NCBI RefSeq assembly: GCF_014356525.2
Contig: NC_052518.1
Location: 96,292,943 to 96,356,942, forward strand
Length of the DNA: 64,000 bases
Source of the DNA: Nilaparvata lugens
Lineage: Eukaryota; Arthropoda; Insecta; Hemiptera; Delphacidae
Reading direction: 5' to 3'
Made by a program: the position numbers and the translations under genes. Every line of letters begins with the position of its first letter. The stretch's first letter is position 1. The notes under the pieces are model-generated. The model did not search any database. It worked only from the letters and a program-made list of their open reading frames with translations, and was not told where the DNA came from. Shown here in pieces: positions 58,294 to 64,000 of the stretch.

Positions 58294-61200
58294 ATGACAG
58301 AGGTAAATAATTGTGTAGATTTAACAGAGCAAGAGTCCTTAATAGATGAAAGTAATGGGTCAAGGGTGGAACAAGGTGAGATTATGGATCTGAATGGACT
58401 CGACAGGTCATATGTTATGTGTTTGAATATCCAGGGGTTTGCAGGGAAAATTGATGAAATAGAGGCTACCTTTGAAACATATAAGCTTAGACCATTGGCA
58501 ATCTGTTTGAGTGAGCATTGGCTGGGGGCGGCAAATTCAGGTATCCTAAACTCTCTCACTGGCTATTCCTTGAGGTCTCTTTTTTGTAGGAAAAATAAGG
58601 CTAGAGGAGGAGTTGCAGTTCTACTCAGAGATGAAATTTCTTATCAAGTGAGAGATGATATTGGCGGTTTGTCAGTGGAGTGTTTGCTTGAGATTTCGGC
58701 AGTGGAGTTGAGGGATGATTGTTTCCAAAAAGGAAGGGGCACTGTTATCGTTTCAATCTATAGGCCACCCAATGCTTCATTCAAGGAATTTTTATTTAGT
58801 CTTGAATTGCTTTTTAAAAGATTACGTCTTGAGTCAATAAAGAAAAGTATATTTGTTTGTGGCGACTTTAATATTAATATATTGGATCAAAAGTCTAATA
58901 ATAGCAAAAAGTTCCTGAATCTATGTTCTTCTTATCATTTAGGACCTATGAATAATTCCCCTACAAGAGTTCAATTTCAATGCAATCACACATCTATATC
59001 TTGCATAGATATTATTTTGACAAACTTAGAAATAAGTAATTTGAACTGTACTACTCTGGATATTGGGCTGTCAGACCATCATGCATTGTTCTTTCAGGTT
59101 TCTGAAGCTGCTTTGAAAATTAAAGGATCCTATGTAAGTAAAAGATATTTTCCAGAACCTGCTATTAAAAATTTTACCTCACGGTTGGAAAGGGAGACTT
59201 GGGAGAGTTGTTTGAGAGCCACTTCCTGTTTGGAGGGTTTTGGCAGGTTTTTTCATAGTTATAGACAATGTTTCTTGGAGTCTTTTCCATTGAAAACACT
59301 CAAGGTGAACACTGGTGACAGAGCTTGTAGGGGATGGCTGACTAAAGGTATTAAGGTATCATGTAAACGCAAAAGGGAAATTCTTGAGATGTTGCATTGC
59401 AATCCTAACCCTACCACTATGGAATATTTCAAGAAATATAAACTAATTCTGAGAAATGTTATAAGATTGGCAAAAAGGAAATTCCTATCTCACTGCATTA
59501 CTTCTTCCAGCAATGTAACAAAGACAACTTGGAGGGTTATCAAAAATACACTTGGTATTAATAAAACTGCAGGTCCTTGTCCGGTACTCAGGATGGGCTC
59601 CAGCTTGATCTCTGATCCACAACAGGTGGCCAATTCCTTCAATAAGTATTTTAATACAGTTGCTGAAGGATATATAAACTTATCTTCAAGGAATTCGGCT
59701 GGTGGAAGGAGATATGAGAGGACCTTTGATGCTCCCCATAATAAGCCTAAATCAGCTTTCCATTTCAAAGAAATAACATGTGATGAGGTACTCAATATTA
59801 TCAATGGTTTAAAAAATAGCAGATCATCAGGGTGGGATGAAATTCCAACATTTATTTTGAAACGAACTGCTCAGCTTATTTCAAAACCTCTCTCACATGT
59901 TATCAATTTGTCGTTTGGAAGGGGGGAATTCCCAGATTTACTAAAATTCTCATCCATAAAGCCACTGTATAAGAAGGGTGATTCACAGGAAATGTCAAAC
60001 TTCAGGCCAATTTCTCTGGGAACGGTATTTTCAAAAATATTTGAGAGAGCAGTTCATATTCAGTTGAATTCCTATTTTGAGAGAAATAATCTTTTCTGTG
60101 ATTCCCAGTTTGGATTCAGGAGGGGTAGAGGTATTGACAATGCTGTTTTTGGACTGAATAAGGAGGCTCTTAGTGCTTTGGATGGATCGCAGAAGGTACT
60201 AGGTATCTTTTGCGATCTGTCCAAGGCCTATGATTGCGTGGATCATGACCTGCTTTTGTCCAAGTTGTGGCACTATGGTGTGAGGGGAGTTGAATTTTTG
60301 TGGCTGCAATCATTCTTGCGGGGTAGATACCATAGGGTTTCAGTTGTTGCTGATGGAATGGTTTTCAACTCTACTTGGTTGGCAATGAATCGGGGTATTC
60401 CACAGGGATCTATTTTGGGACCATTGCTCTATCTGGTATATGTAAATGATATCTCAAAGTTTGTTAATTATGATCTAACTCTATTTGCTGATGATACAAC
60501 AGCTCTCATTAAGGGTGGAAATGTTGATTCTTTGATTGAGGGAGCAAAAACTTGTTTGAATGAGCTTAATGAGTGGTTCAACTATAATGGTTTGTCATTG
60601 AACCCTAGTAAAACCAAATTGGTACCTTTTCATGCTCGAAATGCCCAGGGAACGTTTCATGTTAAACTAGACTCAGATACCACCTTGAAGCCCTCTGATG
60701 GAACCACTTTTCTGGGATTGTTCTTGGATAGTGATATGAAGTGGAAGTCTCACTCTTCTGAACTGTTGAGGAAGCTGAGTAGAGCAACATTTGCGGTGGG
60801 TGTGATCTCCAGGGTTGCAGGTACAAGTACAGCGTTAATTGTGTATCATGCGTATTTTGCATCCCATCTACGCTTTGGTATCATTTTTTGGGGCAGAACA
60901 ACAGAATTTGAATCTATTTTCAGGACTCAAAAAAAAGCTTTGAGGCGAATATTCGGCCTGACAGACAGGTGTTCTTGCAGACCCATATTTAGAGAACACT
61001 CCCTCCTTACAGCCCCGGCAGTTTATGTCTTAGAGTTAGCTCTATTTGTTTTTAGAAATAAGGACCGTTTCCAGGAGAGACAAGTGGCGCATTTATATAA
61101 CACGCGATTCAGGGGACTCAGGTATCCAGAGCACAGGCTGACTCTCTTGAAGAAGGGCCCTTATTACATGGGCATCAAGGTTTACAATGTCCTACCACAA

Positions 61201-61314
61201 ATAGTCAAGGAAAGTGCTACTCCTGGTTTATTTAAGAAAAAATTAAAAACCATTCTCATAGGTATGTGTCCCTACAAAGTTGAGGAATTTTTTGAGAAGA
61301 TAGCCTCTACATGA
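58294..61314 (+). CDS. LINE ORF2: APE endonuclease and reverse transcriptase, intact
   Basis: 1006 codons from ATG 58294 (an upstream in-frame GTG is not needed). The endonuclease occupies about residues 40-270: Asn45 in LNIQGF, Glu74 in SEHWL, YRPPN at 156-160, GDFNIN at 190-195, Asp239 in the DIILTN block, and SDHH at 260-263. The RT occupies about 500-780: SSGWDEIP, NFRPISL, QFGFRRGRG, FCDLSKAYDCVDHDLL (catalytic Asp641), GIPQGSILGPLLYLVYVND, FADD at 731-734 and a LNPSKTK block. The C-terminal part has CSCRPIFREHSLLTAPAVY and HLYNTRFR, as in two other LINEs here. No RNase H. All known catalytic residues are present, so the protein could be active. It would nick target DNA and copy its own RNA at the site. 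Confidence 0.95.
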   Translation: MTEVNNCVDLTEQESLIDESNGSRVEQGEIMDLNGLDRSYVMCLNIQGFAGKIDEIEATFETYKLRPLAICLSEHWLGAANSGILNSLTGYSLRSLFCRKNKARGGVAVLLRDEISYQVRDDIGGLSVECLLEISAVELRDDCFQKGRGTVIVSIYRPPNASFKEFLFSLELLFKRLRLESIKKSIFVCGDFNINILDQKSNNSKKFLNLCSSYHLGPMNNSPTRVQFQCNHTSISCIDIILTNLEISNLNCTTLDIGLSDHHALFFQVSEAALKIKGSYVSKRYFPEPAIKNFTSRLERETWESCLRATSCLEGFGRFFHSYRQCFLESFPLKTLKVNTGDRACRGWLTKGIKVSCKRKREILEMLHCNPNPTTMEYFKKYKLILRNVIRLAKRKFLSHCITSSSNVTKTTWRVIKNTLGINKTAGPCPVLRMGSSLISDPQQVANSFNKYFNTVAEGYINLSSRNSAGGRRYERTFDAPHNKPKSAFHFKEITCDEVLNIINGLKNSRSSGWDEIPTFILKRTAQLISKPLSHVINLSFGRGEFPDLLKFSSIKPLYKKGDSQEMSNFRPISLGTVFSKIFERAVHIQLNSYFERNNLFCDSQFGFRRGRGIDNAVFGLNKEALSALDGSQKVLGIFCDLSKAYDCVDHDLLLSKLWHYGVRGVEFLWLQSFLRGRYHRVSVVADGMVFNSTWLAMNRGIPQGSILGPLLYLVYVNDISKFVNYDLTLFADDTTALIKGGNVDSLIEGAKTCLNELNEWFNYNGLSLNPSKTKLVPFHARNAQGTFHVKLDSDTTLKPSDGTTFLGLFLDSDMKWKSHSSELLRKLSRATFAVGVISRVAGTSTALIVYHAYFASHLRFGIIFWGRTTEFESIFRTQKKALRRIFGLTDRCSCRPIFREHSLLTAPAVYVLELALFVFRNKDRFQERQVAHLYNTRFRGLRYPEHRLTLLKKGPYYMGIKVYNVLPQIVKESATPGLFKKKLKTILIGMCPYKVEEFFEKIAST

Positions 61315-61555
61315 TTTGCCAATATAGTATGGTCACTGCTAGTGTTCTATTTATGTAATAGTTGGTTTGCCTTGGGTTGGGGTATGACAGTGGGTTTATA
61401 AGTGATCCACATTCAGGGTTTTTTTTTCTCTTTCTTTTTCCCATTTTGAATAATTAAATGACATTTCACACATCACTAGAGCCTAGCTCTGCTTTTGTGA
61501 TTTTTACGTGAAGAATTGAATAAAATATAAATAAAATAAAATAAATAAATATATC

Positions 61556-62168
61556 TCTTTTGTTTACATAGTTTTTTATGTGTTAGAATGTCGATCCTCA
61601 ATCATCACATATAAGCTAATTCGTATTTCGTCTCCATAATAAATATAGCTTCATGACAGCTCATAAATAAATATTTAGGCCCATTTGGCATAGAAATATT
61701 ATAGCATGAAAAGTGAAAAAATTAATATTATATAGTTTTGCGAGCAATTATTAATCAAACTGCCTTCTCAATTGGCTAGTTGTTGACAAGTTAGCTTTGG
61801 TCTGTTTAGGTTTATGTATTGATTCAATTCTAACCTTCAAATATTGAATTACTGATCAAAACAATAAACATCACAAATACATATATTTGTTTTTAATAAT
61901 TAAAAAGTTTCTGGAAGATTTATAATTACTGATTTACTAGTTTCAGCCTTTATAGGTCAGATAACTGTCGTTTATCTGCCTTAGATAAGATTATGGTTCT
62001 TTCTCAGTGGTGGAATTTATTTTGCTTGTATAACGGTCTATAAATAATCTAATTTATAATTCAGGGGCTGTACAATCTTTGGGTACATCACAATAATCAG
62101 ATATATGATTTTGTACCTTTGTAAAGCCACCTTTTTTGAGATCTTGCAATTTGAAGAAATTCAGTTCT
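61556..62168. other. Intergenic, no gene recognised
   Basis: AT-rich, no ORF of note. Confidence 0.35.
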
Positions 62169-62327
62169 AAAGGTGCGTACAGATATACGCGCCACGAACA
62201 TGAGCAATTCACTTTTAATCAGCTGACTATATCTGTATTTTTACAGAAACGGTATAAGATATAGATATAAAAAGCTTGGCATCAGCTGATTAAAAGTGAA
62301 TTGCTCATGTTCGCGGCGCGAACCTTA
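62169..62327. repeat. Hairpin MITE family F, copy 2 (inverted loop, clipped right end)
   Basis: Left end aaaggtgcgtacagatatac matches copy 1. The right arm ends gttcgcggcgcgaacctta, lacking about 16 bases of the terminal repeat, so this copy cannot form the full terminal inverted repeat. The loop matches copy 1 in reverse. Confidence 0.85.
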
Positions 62328-64000
62328 AGATAATTCCTGTGCCTAGTTTTTATAACTTGCACTTTGAACTCGGCAGGGGGCTTCGCCCGCGGCACCCCTG
62401 AAAATGTTTTCCTGGTTTATAATTTATTTTTCTTTGAATTTTTTTTTGAAATTTGGGAGTGTAGACTCTTTTCCTTGTGAGAGGCTACTTCTCTTTTCTT
62501 CATCACTAAAAAGCAGTGCTCAATGACTCAGACTCACAACCTGCTATCTCTAGAAAATATTATTGGTGCAGCTTCTTACTTGGGTTGACATTACTCTTCC
62601 AATAATTGTTTGTAGACAGATACACTTTGAGAGTAAACGTACTCGTATGTTTGTTCTACCTGTAAACTTGAAATTTCATTTTTAAACTATGACAACTTTA
62701 TTGTACTATAAATTAAAAATCTATGGTGACCTTACCGTACAAGAAGGTAAGTAATAAATATAACAAGCAGGTAAAGTTATAAAGTCTCCTTCCCAAATTG
62801 TCAGCCCCATCACCATTTATCACTATTATTTTTTTGAAAAATCTTAATTTTCAGTAGAAAATCAAAGATTGATGGGATGAAGCACTGTCGCTATTCACTA
62901 CATCTGTATCAACAATAAAAATGAACTGTATACTGCACTCCGAGACGAGACGATCTACAATGTAAACATACATGCGCATGTGAGAGTCGGATTCTCGGAA
63001 GGCTTAATGCTGACAAGTTCTAGCTAAAATCTCTTTGTTCTCATTCACCACTTTATACTTGAGAAAGTGAAATTTGAAAGAATTTCATATCGTTAAACTT
63101 TTAAAATTCTTATTATTTTTCTCGCTCACCTGAGTGAATGAAATACGTATATTGGTAGATGTAGAATGAATATTGAAGAGAACGTTTTGATGATGAAGCA
63201 ATTCTTTGAATACAATTATTATTCATGATGTCTTTAGAACGTGATCTAATTTGTTCTTCTTCATGTTTATTATGGTTTACGTTTAGAAAATGGAAAAGAA
63301 TGGAACATATTCATGGAGAAGGAGAAAGGAATCAGACGAAAAGGGATTGGGACAAATAGTAAATAAATACATTGAAAAAGTGAATTGAATGGGGGATAGA
63401 AACATTGATAAAAGGTAGTGAAACATATTAAGCATGGTATACAAAAAGAGGTAATGTAACAAAGCATGAAAATAATACAGGAGAATACAAAGCTAGCTTG
63501 TACGGTAGGAGAAAAAAAGGTGGAAGAGGAGAGCAAGAGTGAAAAGAGGGAGGAAGAGGGTGATGATGCAATAGTGGAGAGGGAAATGGAACTGAATCAA
63601 GTTATAAAATTAATGAAAAACTTGGAGAACGGAATGAGAATGTACAAAAAATGAGGAGAGATGAGAAAGATGTGGAAATGGAAGAAAGTCAAGGTTTGAA
63701 TTTAGAAAGAAATGAAAAAGAAAATTGGCTAGTATTGGAAAAAGAGAAATTGATAAGAATAATTATAGAATGAAGAATATGTATGAGTTGATGCATACTC
63801 AACAAAGAGAAGTAAATTAATGAGAAAGCAATTCATAGTACCCCAACAGTCAAAGAAAGTCAGTCATATCAAGCAGTGTTGCATGTAATGCAGTGTTATG
63901 TTTTGTTCACGTTCGTTTCATCTTTTGTGTTTTGTTCTTGTTTGTTTTATTTTCCATGTTTTGTTTATGTTTGTAATCCTTTTCATATTAATTTATTTAA
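62328..64000. other. Intergenic to window end, no gene recognised
   Basis: A gggggcttcgcccgcggcac hairpin-like motif near 62378-62396 resembles a repeat terminus. 63285-63740 is purine-rich (gaaaag/ggagaa) and carries a short Glu/Lys-rich frame (63466-63654) that looks compositional. The last 150 bases are rich in tttgtt. Confidence 0.35.

Larger units (their letters stand above)
57600..61555 (+). mobile_element. LINE (CR1/Jockey-group), near-complete except 5' end
   Basis: ORF1 remnant (57600-58178), ORF2 (58294-61314), a 3' UTR of about 240 bp and an A-rich tail of aaata/aataa repeats ending near 61555. The 5' end is truncated inside ORF1. ORF2 is intact, making this the youngest-looking retroelement in the window. 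No target duplication could be fixed because the tail is ambiguous. Confidence 0.85.

Noticed and set aside
63466..63654. Glu/Lys-rich 62-codon ORF
   Set aside because: It reflects the purine-rich composition; no other support.

Overview
The window is animal nuclear DNA, AT-rich and gene-poor, crowded with transposable elements. Insect non-LTR retrotransposons, many palindromic MITEs, a Ty3/gypsy pol, a PIF/Harbinger-like element with a MADF remnant and introns with GT..AG borders all point to an insect. A large hemipteran genome, perhaps a planthopper, is my best guess, but the species cannot be fixed from sequence alone. There is no prokaryotic content; one 100-base assembly gap lies at 48266-48365.

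The best host gene runs left to right at about 32.3-42.03 kb. It has a likely promoter and non-coding first exon, then five coding exons joined by four phase-0 introns. The conceptual product is about 551 residues: acidic and Gly/Ser/Thr-rich segments, heptad-like repeats, a THAP (C2CH) zinc finger split across two exons, an AT-hook-like GRP motif and a basic/Gln-rich tail. All recognised THAP landmarks are present, but a 51-bp coding minisatellite has stretched the loop between the two zinc ligand pairs. Its introns hold MITEs, a (GT)n tract, a SINE-like repeat and a minisatellite that has copied the 3' splice site of coding exon 3. A second, weaker host locus on the minus strand (53.9-57.05 kb) has a CCAAT/GC-rich segment followed by three short ORFs, two with membrane segments, and a separate 209-codon membrane-type ORF. 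A third unassigned ORF with a C-terminal membrane segment lies at 48585-49142.

Region by region: 0.1-1.35 kb, two overlapping long foldback repeats. 1.5-9.8 kb, dispersed repeats, hairpin MITEs and a satellite-like field. 11.9-15.4 kb, a (CA)n tract and a decayed LINE. 16.3-18.3 kb, a dispersed repeat with a short copy of its own family inside it, then a LINE fragment with an (AAT)n tail. 20.2-27.7 kb, two inverted copies of a ~700-bp repeat (family A) bracketing a 2.7-kb PIF/Harbinger-like element with TTA duplications. 29.3-31.3 kb, a third family A copy split by a LINE. 32.3-42 kb, the THAP gene. 43.2-48.3 kb, the 3' portion of a minus-strand Ty3/gypsy element. 49.9-53.3 kb, MITE copies and a tandem repeat. 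57.6-61.55 kb, a LINE with an intact 1006-codon endonuclease/reverse transcriptase ORF and a broken SGNH-esterase-like ORF1. 61.6-64 kb, one more MITE and unassigned DNA.

The window records several rounds of insertion: LINE into family A, family B into family A, short B into long B, and MITE into MITE. All element family calls rest on motifs and internal comparison of copies, not on database searches.
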